64,000 nt of DNA, taken from the NCBI GenBank assembly GCA_023014485.1, contig JAJOZX010003206.1, positions 153,501 through 217,500 on the forward strand. The letters run 5' to 3'. Position 1 is the first letter of the stretch. Each line of letters starts with the position of its first letter. Shown here in pieces: positions 42,022 to 50,466 of this stretch. The DNA is from Bathynomus jamesi. Its lineage: Eukaryota > Arthropoda > Malacostraca > Isopoda > Cirolanidae. The position numbers were made by a program, and so were the translations under genes. Below the pieces are notes generated by a model. It worked only from the letters and a program-made list of their open reading frames with translations, searched no databases and was not told the DNA's origin.

Positions 42022-43504
42022 ATGTGAAGGTATTGTTAATGTATTCTAATTTGGTCTGCTTGACCGATCTTAATCTATGGAATGATCACTTGAGTGGCTT
42101 TCCGAACTACTCTGTCTAAGAAATACACAAATAATGCACAACAATTTGCTTAACTAGGGAAAAATTTGAAAAAAATTGTAAACAAAATAATAAAAAAATG
42201 TAAACAAAATTCACTCGAATGTACGTGAATGTACGGTAATATTATGAGTGGCAAATAAAATAAAATTATTCTTTGCTAACTATAATAGTGGAAATAACTC
42301 TGTTTCAATAAAAAGAAATATATCACTGGTGTATGGAATGTTCACTGTGTTTTTTTGTTAATTCTGGCTTGATACTAATTATTAACTGTTAATTATACTA
42401 TCTTCTCAAATGTTTAGTAATTAATTTGAAAAAAAAAGATCTGTACTTAACAAGATTGCTACGGTGAAATCCTTGCAGACGTGTCCTGAAGACGTGTCTT
42501 GCTGGCCACTTGTTCCTGGACGAAGAATAGGCGTGGAGAACTTGGAGTCGTGACACACCGGTTGAATGATGGATGTGAAGAACTGGAAGTCGTGACACGC
42601 CGGTCAACTGAATGTTGGTTCTGGTTCCAGGGTCTAGAAGACTGGAAGAATCCTGGTTGCAGAGGTTGCGGGTTGTTAACCCCTCCGTCTATGGCCTTGG
42701 GCGGTTCGAAGTTGACGGGGGTTCTGGTTCGGTGGCAGCAACGTATTTGTTACTCTGGAGTATCTGGTACCGTATAGGGAATCGCAGTAGTTTCTCTCAT
42801 ACTACTCTCCGATTTCTTCTTGTAGTGGATCGGAGGATTCTGTGGAGCTTACTAAATTCTCTGAACGTTCCCCGATTCTTCTTGTAACGTATTGGGAAAT
42901 TATTTTTCTCTATTTAAGACTAAGTTCTCTGAAGAGAGCAAGGCTCGAAGGAGAAGACAAAGATATTCACTTACTGTAGTTTACTGCTAAAATGTTACAG
43001 GTAATACTCAGCCTCTAAGTCAGATTAGACAATCAAAATGAAAATTTGAAAAATTATACGAGTTTATATACACAAATTTTGTTGACATCATTATTATTTA
43101 ATGTTGAATTGTTTTCTTTTTTATTCTCAATAGGCTGCATTATTTTGAACAATATTTGAAGATAAGGTAACTATTTTAGATGTAGCAACGTCTACTCTAG
43201 ACAGATAAGCAAGATATTTGAAGATGAAGTCATATTTTTATTTTAAACTGCATATTGACAGATCTGATGTTATCATGATCTGCCGAGTTAACTAGAAATG
43301 GAAACTGAAATATGCATTTTATTATGAATTACAATTAAACATGCATATGAGCAAAAATTAAATATTTAAGATTTAAAATTAAACGTTAAGCAAGACATGA
43401 CTTCATCTTTTACAACGAAGAGAGAATGTATACAGAAAAAGAATATTACAGAATTTAACAAGATTACATTATTAAGCTAAATCTAAAAAAAATGATTAAG
43501 TAAT
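42022..43504. other. Presumed gypsy 5' flank; no recognised gene
   Basis: AT-rich. An imperfect direct repeat with GTCGTGACACRCCGGT occurs at about 42545 and 42590. I could not find an LTR partner elsewhere in the window. Confidence 0.45.
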
Positions 43505-43600
43505 TTAACCCTAAAAGGACGACTGCTACATATTGGTAACCTTTCAAATACACGCATTCATAACTTAACCCTACAAATAATTCCGGCGTTAAAGGGTTAA
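43505..43600. mobile_element. piggyBac-type MITE (88 bp) with TTAA target sites
   Basis: TTAA at 43505-43508 and 43597-43600 flank an insert starting CCCTAAAAGGACG and ending CGTTAAAGGG (other strand CCCTTTAACGCCGG). CCCTWWAA termini at TTAA are characteristic of piggyBac. Confidence 0.75.
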
Positions 43601-43802
43601 AAAGAAATAATTCACTAATTATTCAGCAGAAATAAAATAGAAAGCAAATAAAATATTTATCGAAACTCATGTCAGCGTTATGCGACTTTGGACTCTATAT
43701 GTCAAAAATGAATATATGAATATAAATAGACATAAGAATATAAGGATTATATAAATATACGTATTATACGAATGACTATAAAAATTATTCATTGTTCACT
43801 TT

Positions 43803-43818
43803 CACACACACACACACA

Positions 43819-43869
<51 letters not shown>
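43803..43869. repeat. (CA)n-(TA)n microsatellite
   Basis: Compound dinucleotide run bounding the PLE. Confidence 0.98.
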
Positions 43870-43870
<1 letters not shown>

Positions 43871-43894
43871 CGAAGAATAGGAAGACGAAAAGAT

Positions 43895-43950
43895 GGTACA
43901 TGTTTATTTACAGACGTTTCGGAAAGACTCAATTTCCATCATCAGTGGTA
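43895..43950 (-). ncRNA. Hammerhead-ribozyme-like motif in PLE terminus
   Basis: On the minus strand the core CTGATGA (43945-43939) is followed by a stem II of GGAAA/TTTCC with a 7-nt loop, then CGAAAC (43921-43916) and GTC. All conserved core bases of a hammerhead are present. PLE terminal repeats are known to carry such motifs. Stems I and III are short, as in the minimal PLE type. Confidence 0.72.
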
Positions 43951-44276
43951 AAAAGTATAAAATAAAAAAAACATACAATATATTAAAATGAACGTGCGAA
44001 AATTAGCGATAATTAGCAAGAATTAAAAATGTAGTTACAGTATGCATTAAATTAAAATCAAAGATGAAATGATACAAAGTATAGAAGTGTGGACATTAAA
44101 TAGAAAATAAAACAGTTAAAATATGAATCAAAATTTGAAGAGGATCTTACCAAATTGTTAACGTAGTGAGGGACTAATTGTACAGAGGATTGGGAATGGT
44201 TGCTTGTTGGAAAAATCCATATTGGAAAGGATGGAGCCAAGCGGAGTAATGGTGGATTTCTTTTCAGTATGAGAGT

Positions 44277-44855
44277 TTATTTGGCGATGCTTAGGTTGAA
44301 AGCGGAACTGTAGTCGTTGAGGGTTGGTTGAATACTGAGTATATAAAGGGACTCAAGAATACGGAGGTCGATTAGGTGGTTGGCTGAATTAGCAATTTTG
44401 AAATTAGAGGAAAGTAGCGGGTGATTGTGAAGGTGGCAATGATCCCTTATTGCTGATTCGGAAGGTTTGTTCAAGGGCTGCGAAGTTCTGGTGGAAATAC
44501 CACGATGTTCGTCCACTCTTGTTTGATATTGGCGGGTGGTACTGCCAATATAGTTCGCTTTGCAGCGAACACAATTAAAAGTGTCGATAGTGGACGAAGC
44601 AAGTGGCTGGGGTGGTTTTTCTTTATGGTTAAGGTATGATTTGATACTATTATTGTTGGTGAAGACAAAATTAAATTTAATTTGGGGATAAAGCGGGGTG
44701 AGTAGGAGACGGAGTTCTGAAAGTATTTTGTAGCTGATGTGGTCGTAATAGGGAAATGAAAAATATTGTACGTCTTTTTTAACGGTGGGAACTTTAAGAG
44801 GGGGGGAGGGTTGATAAATATTATTAAGAAAGTTTCTGGTTAAAGATTGTAACAA
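44277..44855 (-). CDS. PLE C-terminal region with GIY-YIG domain (partial, open)
   Basis: 192 open codons: KVPTVKKDVQYFSFPYYDH, ELRLLLTPLYPQIKFNFVF (the post-RT region), then CVRCKANYIGSTTRQYQTRVDEH, the GIY-YIG-like core with CxxC, and IRDHCHLHNHP. It is nearly identical to 46103-46687. The RT part is missing because of the head-to-head junction. Confidence 0.9.
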   Translation of the reverse strand: MLQSLTRNFLNNIYQPSPPLKVPTVKKDVQYFSFPYYDHISYKILSELRLLLTPLYPQIKFNFVFTNNNSIKSYLNHKEKPPQPLASSTIDTFNCVRCKANYIGSTTRQYQTRVDEHRGISTRTSQPLNKPSESAIRDHCHLHNHPLLSSNFKIANSANHLIDLRILESLYILSIQPTLNDYSSAFNLSIAK

Positions 44856-44984
44856 ATGTTTTGGGAAGGAGTTGTTAATGCTGAAATTATGAATGAATTC
44901 TCATTCATGGTGGAAGGATAAGTAAGAAGAGCAGAGATGATAGGCGTGGTGGATTAAAATTTTAAACCTCACAAAGTTTTTCCC

Positions 44985-45970
44985 CTCTCATTAATAGAAA
45001 AGACCTCTCCTGCCTTAAAGAACTATATGAAGATGATTCCATTGTTATTTCACGCCCTGACAAAGGTAAAAGCACCGTCTTTCTTAATAAATTAGATTAC
45101 ATTAATAAGGTCAACAACTTTCTTAACGATTCCACCAAATTCAAAAAGATTAATGTAATCCCTTAACCCTTTCCCTAAAACTTGAAGACAAAATCAACCA
45201 TTTCCGCAGAAAACTATATGATCAGAATAAAATTTCGGAAGACATTTACAACCAAGTACGTTCTTCCGGCTCATCTCCGGGTACTTTCTATAGCCTCCCC
45301 AAAATACTAAACCCAACTTACCCATTAGACCCATCCTTTCGGCTTACACCACTCACAATTACAAACTAGCAAAATTCCTAATTCCCACTTTAACCCACCT
45401 AGCCCAAAACGAATATTCTGTCACCAACTCCTACTAATTCGCTAAAGAAATATTGACCATAAATAACTCAAATAACCTCCGCATGCATAGTTTTGACATA
45501 GTATCTCTCTACACCAACGTTCCAATTAAAGAAGCCATGGATATCTGTATTAACAGCCTTTTCGCCAACAATCCAAACACAGTTCTGAATTTAAAAACAA
45601 GAATTTACCAAACTGCTTACGCTTGCCGCTTCAGACACCTACTTCTTTTTTAACCAACAACTTTATCAACAAACCGACTCACTAGCTATGGGATCCTCCT
45701 TAAGTGCCACTTTAGTCACCACTTTCCTCAGCCATTGCCCCACCCATTAAAAACCACGCCTATATAAAAGATACGTTGATGACACCTTTCTCCTTTTTCA
45801 CAACGCCAACCACGCCCCCTTTTTCTTGACTACCTTAATTCCCAACACAAAAACATTAAGTCCACCAAAGAAGATGAATCCTAGATATTACAATAACAAA
45901 ACAAAACAACAAATTCAGCACCTCCATATATCGAAAACCTACGTACACAGGCCTAGGTACTAATTACCTA
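44985..45970 (+). pseudogene. PLE reverse transcriptase, heavily frameshifted
   Basis: Short frames carry ISRPDKGKSTVFLNK (RT1), SFDIVSLYTNVPIKEA (motif A), SLAMGSSLSATLV (motif B) and KRYVDDTFLLF (motif C). These are the diagnostic PLE blocks. At least five frame breaks or stops separate them. Confidence 0.85.
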
Positions 45971-45982
45971 AGCCACACCCAT

Positions 45983-46687
45983 TTGCTATATAAAATAAAC
46001 AGTATCAAAATTTTAATCTACCGCGCCTATCATCTCTGCTCTTCTTGCTTATCCTTCCATCATGAAATAGAATTCATTCATAATTTCAGCATTAACAACT
46101 CCTTCCCAAAACATTTGTTACAATCTTTGACCAAAAACTTTCTTAATAATATTTATCAACCCCCCCTTAAAGTTCCCACCGTTAAAAGAGACTTACAATA
46201 TTTTTCATATCCCTATTACGACCACATCAGCTACAAAATACTTTCAGAACTCCGTCTCCTATTCACCCCGCTTTATCCCCAAATTAAATTTCATTTTGTC
46301 TTCACCAACAATAATAGTGTCAAATCATACCTTAAGCATAAAGAAAAACCACCCCAGCCACTTGCTTCGTCCACTATCGACGCTTTTAATTGTGTTCGCT
46401 GCAAAGCGAACTATATTGGCAGTACCACCCGCCAATATCAAACAAGAGTGGACGAACATCGTGGTATTTCCACCAGAACTTCGCAGCCCTTGAACAAACC
46501 TTCCAAATCAGCAATAAGGGATCATTGCCACCTTCACAATCACCCGCTGCTTTCCTCTAATTTCAAAATTGTTAATTCAGCCAACCACCTAATCGACCTC
46601 CGTATTCTTGAGTCCCTTTATATACTCAGTATTCAACCAACCCTCAACGACTACAGTTCCGCTTTCAACCTAAACATCGCCAAATAA
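45983..46687 (+). CDS. PLE C-terminal region with GIY-YIG domain
   Basis: 234 open codons from the end of RT through the endonuclease (CVRCKANYIGSTTRQYQTRV) to the natural stop. Few differences from the leftward copy at 44277-44855 (for example ANSANH/VNSANH), so the pair is young or being homogenised. Confidence 0.9.
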   Translation: MLYKINSIKILIYRAYHLCSSCLSFHHEIEFIHNFSINNSFPKHLLQSLTKNFLNNIYQPPLKVPTVKRDLQYFSYPYYDHISYKILSELRLLFTPLYPQIKFHFVFTNNNSVKSYLKHKEKPPQPLASSTIDAFNCVRCKANYIGSTTRQYQTRVDEHRGISTRTSQPLNKPSKSAIRDHCHLHNHPLLSSNFKIVNSANHLIDLRILESLYILSIQPTLNDYSSAFNLNIAK

Positions 46688-46845
46688 ACTCTCATACTGA
46701 AAAGAAATCCACCATTACTCCGCTTGGCTCCATCCTTTCCAATATGGATTTTTCCAACAAGCAACCATTCCCGATCCTCTGTACAATTAGTCCCTCACTA
46801 CATTAACAATTTGGTAAGATCCTCTTCAAATTTTGATTAATTTTT

Positions 46846-47170
46846 TAAGTTTTATTTTTTGCTTAATGTCAGTAGTATAGCCGCAAAAGGGTAGAGTGCA
46901 GGAATGTTGCAATTTATTACGTAATGTTGCAATGGTGCAAAAGGGGGTGGGGTTGCTATGCAACATGTTGCAAAGGGGGGTGGGGTGTTGCAAAGGGGTG
47001 TTGTTGCAAAAAATCCCTGCAAAGGGGGGTGAGGGATGCTGCAGGTGCAACAAGGAAACTTGGAGGCGGCGTTATCCCCCAAGAGAAAGGAGAGAAAGGA
47101 GAGAAAGAAGGAGAGGTGTTCACCTGGCAGGAGCCAAGTGCATATTAAGACTTCAGCCGAGTAGGCGTTG
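46846..47170. repeat. GTTGCAA / G-rich degenerate repeats
   Basis: Many TTGCAAnGGG words (TGTTGCAAAGGGGGGTGGGG and variants) over 46905-47070 and a GAGAAAGGA tandem near 47085-47115. No gene. Confidence 0.75.
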
Positions 47171-47590
47171 TCTTATAGACTCCTAATCAGCCAGTTGGCT
47201 TAGAAGGCGTAAATGGCTTGAGTTGCCAGATAGCGCCATGTATTCAGGCTGAGTTGCCAGTTTGTGCTATATAATTAATTAATTAATTCTAATCGAAGAC
47301 TGAGTTGCCAGATACCATTGTATACATTATTATAGACTCCTAATCAGCCAGTTGGCTTAGAAGGCGTAAATGGCTAGAGTTGCCAGATACCACTTTTTAG
47401 CATTATTATTGCCAGATACCATTGTATACATTATTATAGACTCCTAATCAGCCAGTTGGCTTAGAAGGCGTAAATGGCTTGAGTTGCCAGATAGCGCCAT
47501 GTATTCAATAGAAGGCTAGGTTGCCAGTTTGTGCTATATATTTAATTAATTCTAATCGAGGACTAAGTTGCCAGATACCACTTTTTAGCA
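47171..47590. repeat. Tandem repeats related to the Polinton termini
   Basis: TTATAGACTCCTAATCAGCC starts copies at about 47173, 47330 and 47434. Each copy contains GGCTTAGAAGGCGTAA and GAGTTGCCAGATA words. Diverged forms of both (GGTTTAGAAGGCGTAA and GAGTTGCCAGATACC) occur inside the 47749 terminal inverted repeat. Confidence 0.88.
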
Positions 47591-47595
47591 TTATT

Positions 47596-47652
47596 ATGGA
47601 GAGTTGTCTCACTAAACAATTAAAAGAATTCGTTCCATTAGCATATTCTCAA

Positions 47653-47698
<46 letters not shown>

Positions 47699-47759
47699 AA
47701 AGGGATACCGACAATCTGCGTCAACTCAAAACACACGTGTTTGCACTGATGGAGAGTTG
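47596..47759. repeat. 153-bp insertion flanked by ATGGAGAGTTG at the Polinton left end
   Basis: ATGGAGAGTTG occurs at 47596-47606 and 47749-47759 with an unrelated segment holding (CA)n (47659-47695) between. At the right end the same word occurs once (61743-61753, reverse), and the flanking ATTATT continues outward as it does at 47590. This suggests the left terminus was split by an insertion or slippage. Confidence 0.7.
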
Positions 47760-47940
47760 CCAGATACCATTGCTCAGGTACACAGTTGCCAGATTGTACC
47801 ATTTATTTTCTTAAAAGTTGGTTTAGAATTGCGCTAGTAGGTTTAGAAGGCGTAACATGTTATAATTAACCAAAAGAATTAAGTAAAACAACATTGCATC
47901 ATTCTGTTTATTATAAATATATAGAAAATAAATATACATT
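47749..47940 (+). repeat. Polinton left terminal inverted repeat
   Basis: Matches the reverse complement of 61544-61753 almost base for base (GAGTTGCCAGATACCATTGC through AACATTGCATCATTCTGTTT and AAATAAATATACATTT). A further local duplication of the inner end (47985-48090) with a (CA)n lies inside. Confidence 0.93.
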
Positions 47941-48137
47941 TCAATAATAATAGAAATGAGGAATATGCATATAATCAAAAAAATATATACGCACACACAC
48001 ACACACAATTATGGAGATATATAGAAATAAATATACATTTGAATGGTCAATAATAATAAAAATGAGGAATATGCATATAATCCTTCAATATAACAGTACA
48101 GGACAGGAGAAATATCACACAAATATATAAATACATT
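47941..48137. other. Polinton left subterminal region
   Basis: A duplicated AATATGCATATAATC block (about 47960 and 48070) with (AC)n between. No coding sequence. Confidence 0.7.
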
Positions 48138-48491
48138 TCACTTTTTTTTTTTCAAAATACTAAACTCGCACTTAGTCGAGTTTACAATTACATCATTATT
48201 GTTCTGCATTACGCAGTATATGCGGTTTAATAATATTTCACCGCTTAAAGTATAGGGAAATCTGTATTCGATATGAAGGGCTTTCATATCGTTCAGTACT
48301 ATTTTTGTTCCCACTTTACAACAGGTTGGTAAGTCATCTTTAAATACGTCTAGAATACAATCAAAAGCACGCACAAAGAGTTCATCGTTAGCTACATTAT
48401 TAAACACAAGTTTATAAACACGCTTTTCCAATCGAGGGTTTATTTCTACCGACTCGAGCTTTTCAATCGTGAACTCATCTTCACTCAACAT
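48138..48491 (-). CDS. Unrecognised Polinton early-region protein (117 codons)
   Basis: ATG at 48491 overlaps the end of the next gene by 11 bases. The product is acidic/neutral and mixed alpha/beta by eye (LEKRVYKLVFNNVANDELFV, YRFPYTLSGEILLNRIYCV) and ends in a Lys run. I recognise no family. It could be an independent protein or the displaced C-terminus of the 250-codon frame upstream. Confidence 0.65.
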   Translation of the reverse strand: MLSEDEFTIEKLESVEINPRLEKRVYKLVFNNVANDELFVRAFDCILDVFKDDLPTCCKVGTKIVLNDMKALHIEYRFPYTLSGEILLNRIYCVMQNNNDVIVNSTKCEFSILKKKK

Positions 48492-49200
48492 AGCGGCAAT
48501 TGAAATAATCTTCTAAATCGTTACGACAACTGCGCGTTATATAAAGAAATAGTTCTTCAGGGTGAACGGTGTAGGTGAGCTCAGCCTTGTACCGATCAAT
48601 TGCTTTGTACCAAAGTTCATGGTATTTCAAAGAGTCTAAACTTTTTAAATAAACGTCCAACTCTAGACCATTCTCACCCTGTTCAGCCCTACACTCGGTA
48701 AACCCATCGAGCAGAGCGGTGTAAGCGTATTCAAGTACTGTATCAAAATAAAGCATATCCGTAACACGCGCGTCTAATATAGGTTTCAGCTTGCGGAATC
48801 CGACGATTTCAAACATTCTGTCGAGGATGAAACGGTTTCGCGTAGGAACAAGAGCGTTATTATCAGAAGCATTTTTCCACATCAGCCGTATAGCAATGCA
48901 TGGCCGATCGTTATTTATACACAACGTACATACAACGGCGTATGAGGGTGCGTCACTAATCTGCTCTCTTCTTGTACCTACGTTAGCAGGAATTTTATAA
49001 CGATCTTCACTCCACTTCTCAACTATCACGAAGATTCTATTCATCTCCTCGACACTTAAATAAACCCGTTTGTTTGTTTGTCTACATTCCGTTTCCAGTA
49101 CATAGCTAACGGTACCGGATTTACGCCTGAACACGCGCAACGATTTCGTCACGGACACATCGTACGAGGCGTTGAGAATGCTGCTCAAAGGAAGTTCCAT
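48481..49200 (-). CDS. Unrecognised Polinton early-region protein (about 239 codons)
   Basis: The frame is open from 49233, but the first ATG is at 49200 (MELPLSSILNASYDV). It contains GTVSYVLETECRQTNKRVYL, SYAVVCTLCINNDRPCIAIRL and LFLYITRSCRNDLEDYF. No catalytic motif or membrane segment is visible. It is packed head to tail with its neighbours like the other leftward genes. Function unknown. Confidence 0.7.
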   Translation of the reverse strand: MELPLSSILNASYDVSVTKSLRVFRRKSGTVSYVLETECRQTNKRVYLSVEEMNRIFVIVEKWSEDRYKIPANVGTRREQISDAPSYAVVCTLCINNDRPCIAIRLMWKNASDNNALVPTRNRFILDRMFEIVGFRKLKPILDARVTDMLYFDTVLEYAYTALLDGFTECRAEQGENGLELDVYLKSLDSLKYHELWYKAIDRYKAELTYTVHPEELFLYITRSCRNDLEDYFNCRYVE

Positions 49201-49241
49201 CGTATTCGAGGAGCGCACGTCCACTCGGTTCAAGCTCTGAG

Positions 49242-49478
49242 CTAACTATGAGCCGTGTGAGGCACGCAGGTAGGCAGGAACGGTTCGATGGGCGACTGAC
49301 TCGATGATACGTGAATGGGGTTGTTCGAATTCGTATGATCCGCGAGTCGCACCATAATCGAATTGTTGTACATATTGGGTAGGTGTTTTTCCGCTACAAG
49401 AATTAATTTCGGTTTTATCACTACCAGACTACGCACCAGACAGTTTCCCTCAGGATAATTTTCACGAACTAGGCACAT
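49242..49478 (-). CDS. Small unrecognised Polinton protein (78 codons)
   Basis: ATG at 49478, 8 bp after the stop of the upstream gene and with its own stop 41 bp before the next ATG. Contains CLVRENYPEGNCLVRSLVV. Its reality is supported mainly by tight packing between two larger frames on the same strand. Confidence 0.45.
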   Translation of the reverse strand: MCLVRENYPEGNCLVRSLVVIKPKLILVAEKHLPNMYNNSIMVRLADHTNSNNPIHVSSSQSPIEPFLPTCVPHTAHS

Positions 49479-49486
49479 TTGTTTTA

Positions 49487-50077
49487 TTAAACATCTTCAC
49501 ACTCCGGCGCACTATTTGAGAGGAACATATGCTCATATTTTTCCTTTCTGCCCATCAAACGATATTCGTCTCTAAAGTCTGGTAAAAACTCACGCAGGGC
49601 ACTAGCCACAACCTCACTACGAACCTCATCATGATATACATTAATATAGTGATAAAAATACTTGAGATTGTCCATGATCACGAGATTCACATTTTCAGTC
49701 GCAGGGTATGAGTAATCGACATGGTGTAACATGACGTAATACCGCTTGTCACACCACCCATCCGCAAGACTCATTATCCATACCTGCTGCTTCTCTTCTG
49801 CACGCGTTGTTTCTTTTACTTCACGGTATATGTGAGACTTTATAAAGTTTAGCTCTACAGCATACTTCAGCACATCGTCTGTGCAACGAAAGCCTTCAAC
49901 GGTCTCACCAGAACATCCGTAGAGTATTTGTACATCTTGCAACTTCGCACAATCCAATGTGGTTTTAAAAGAGGCATAGGAGGGGGGAATAGGAAGTTTT
50001 TCAGTATCCACCACATCCTGGCACTTTGCTGAATACCATTTCATAAACGTTGTACAAGCAATATTAAAGGTAGCCAT
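49487..50077 (-). CDS. Unrecognised Polinton early-region protein (196 codons)
   Basis: The frame opens farther upstream at a non-ATG, but the first ATG is at 50077 (MATFNIACTTFMKWY). Features are a Cys-rich first half, a basic/acidic helix with TTRAEEKQQVWIMSLADGW, and an aromatic stretch YYVMLHHVDYSYPATENV. Not recognised. A 15-bp direct repeat ATCAGACGTGTATTC (50082 and 50118, minus strand) lies in its 5' leader. Being first in a four-gene leftward block it may be the most strongly expressed. Confidence 0.7.
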   Translation of the reverse strand: MATFNIACTTFMKWYSAKCQDVVDTEKLPIPPSYASFKTTLDCAKLQDVQILYGCSGETVEGFRCTDDVLKYAVELNFIKSHIYREVKETTRAEEKQQVWIMSLADGWCDKRYYVMLHHVDYSYPATENVNLVIMDNLKYFYHYINVYHDEVRSEVVASALREFLPDFRDEYRLMGRKEKYEHMFLSNSAPECEDV

Positions 50078-50139
50078 TTGAATACACGTCTGATTTCCTT
50101 TTTTCTTCTTCGCTGGCGAATACACGTCTGATCTCAAGG

Positions 50140-50260
50140 GCTTACTGCAGTCGACTGACCACGCAGGGAATCCCAGATAGTAGCATGACTCACGTTGCTG
50201 ATCTTACAGTGGGCGGAGCTTAGAACTTTCACCTGCGCACACGCACACACACAAAGGAGA
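50140..50260. promoter_or_regulatory. Candidate leftward promoter region of the Polinton early block
   Basis: The only gap in front of the four-gene block. It holds GTGGGCGGAGCTTAG (50210-50224) and (CA)n-like CACACGCACACACACA. A related AAGCTCCGCCCC (reverse orientation of GGGCGGAGCTT) occurs near the right end at 61391, in front of the other leftward unit. Confidence 0.35.
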
Positions 50261-50274
50261 AAGTGAAACGCTAA

Positions 50275-50430
50275 TTGAAACATGATTTATTTAATAAACG
50301 AGATATTCAAGTTATATATATTTACAAATACGATTTAATAAACGAGATATTCAAGTTATATATATATTTACAAATACGTGTAATAAATCAATATATACAT
50401 CAAAGATTATATACAAGACATACATATTTA
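50275..50430. repeat. Tandem TATATTTACAAATACG repeats downstream of the polymerase
   Basis: Four imperfect copies of a 35-50 bp unit with ACGAGATATTCAAGTTATA and TTTACAAATACG words. TTTATT at 50285 gives AATAAA on the minus strand and may end the polymerase transcript. Confidence 0.75.
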
Positions 50431-50466
50431 CAAATACGTGTGATAAGTAAGTTAACAATAGACGCA

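Larger units (their letters stand above)
43870..44964 (-). mobile_element. Penelope-like element, leftward partial copy
   Basis: Contains the PLE endonuclease half (44277-44855), a 3' UTR and a hammerhead-like terminus at 43895-43950, and ends at the (TA)n tract. It joins head to head at about 44964 with the rightward copy. Confidence 0.9.
44965..46845 (+). mobile_element. Penelope-like element, rightward copy with RT remnant
   Basis: RT sequence (44985-45960, several frames) is followed by an intact-looking endonuclease region; truncated in the 3' UTR near 46845, so the hammerhead terminus present in the leftward copy is missing. Confidence 0.9.

Noticed and set aside
42398..42887. Overlapping frames at 42398-42607, 42499-42777 and 42612-42887
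   Set aside because: No domain, all explained by a low-complexity direct repeat with CGTGACAC words.
46826..47186. Pro/Cys-rich or Gly-rich frames in the G-rich repeat
   Set aside because: Products of a degenerate TTGCAAnGGG repeat; no homology signal.
47171..47590. CRISPR array
   Set aside because: Repeats are few, diverged, unevenly spaced and eukaryotic in context; they relate to Polinton ends.
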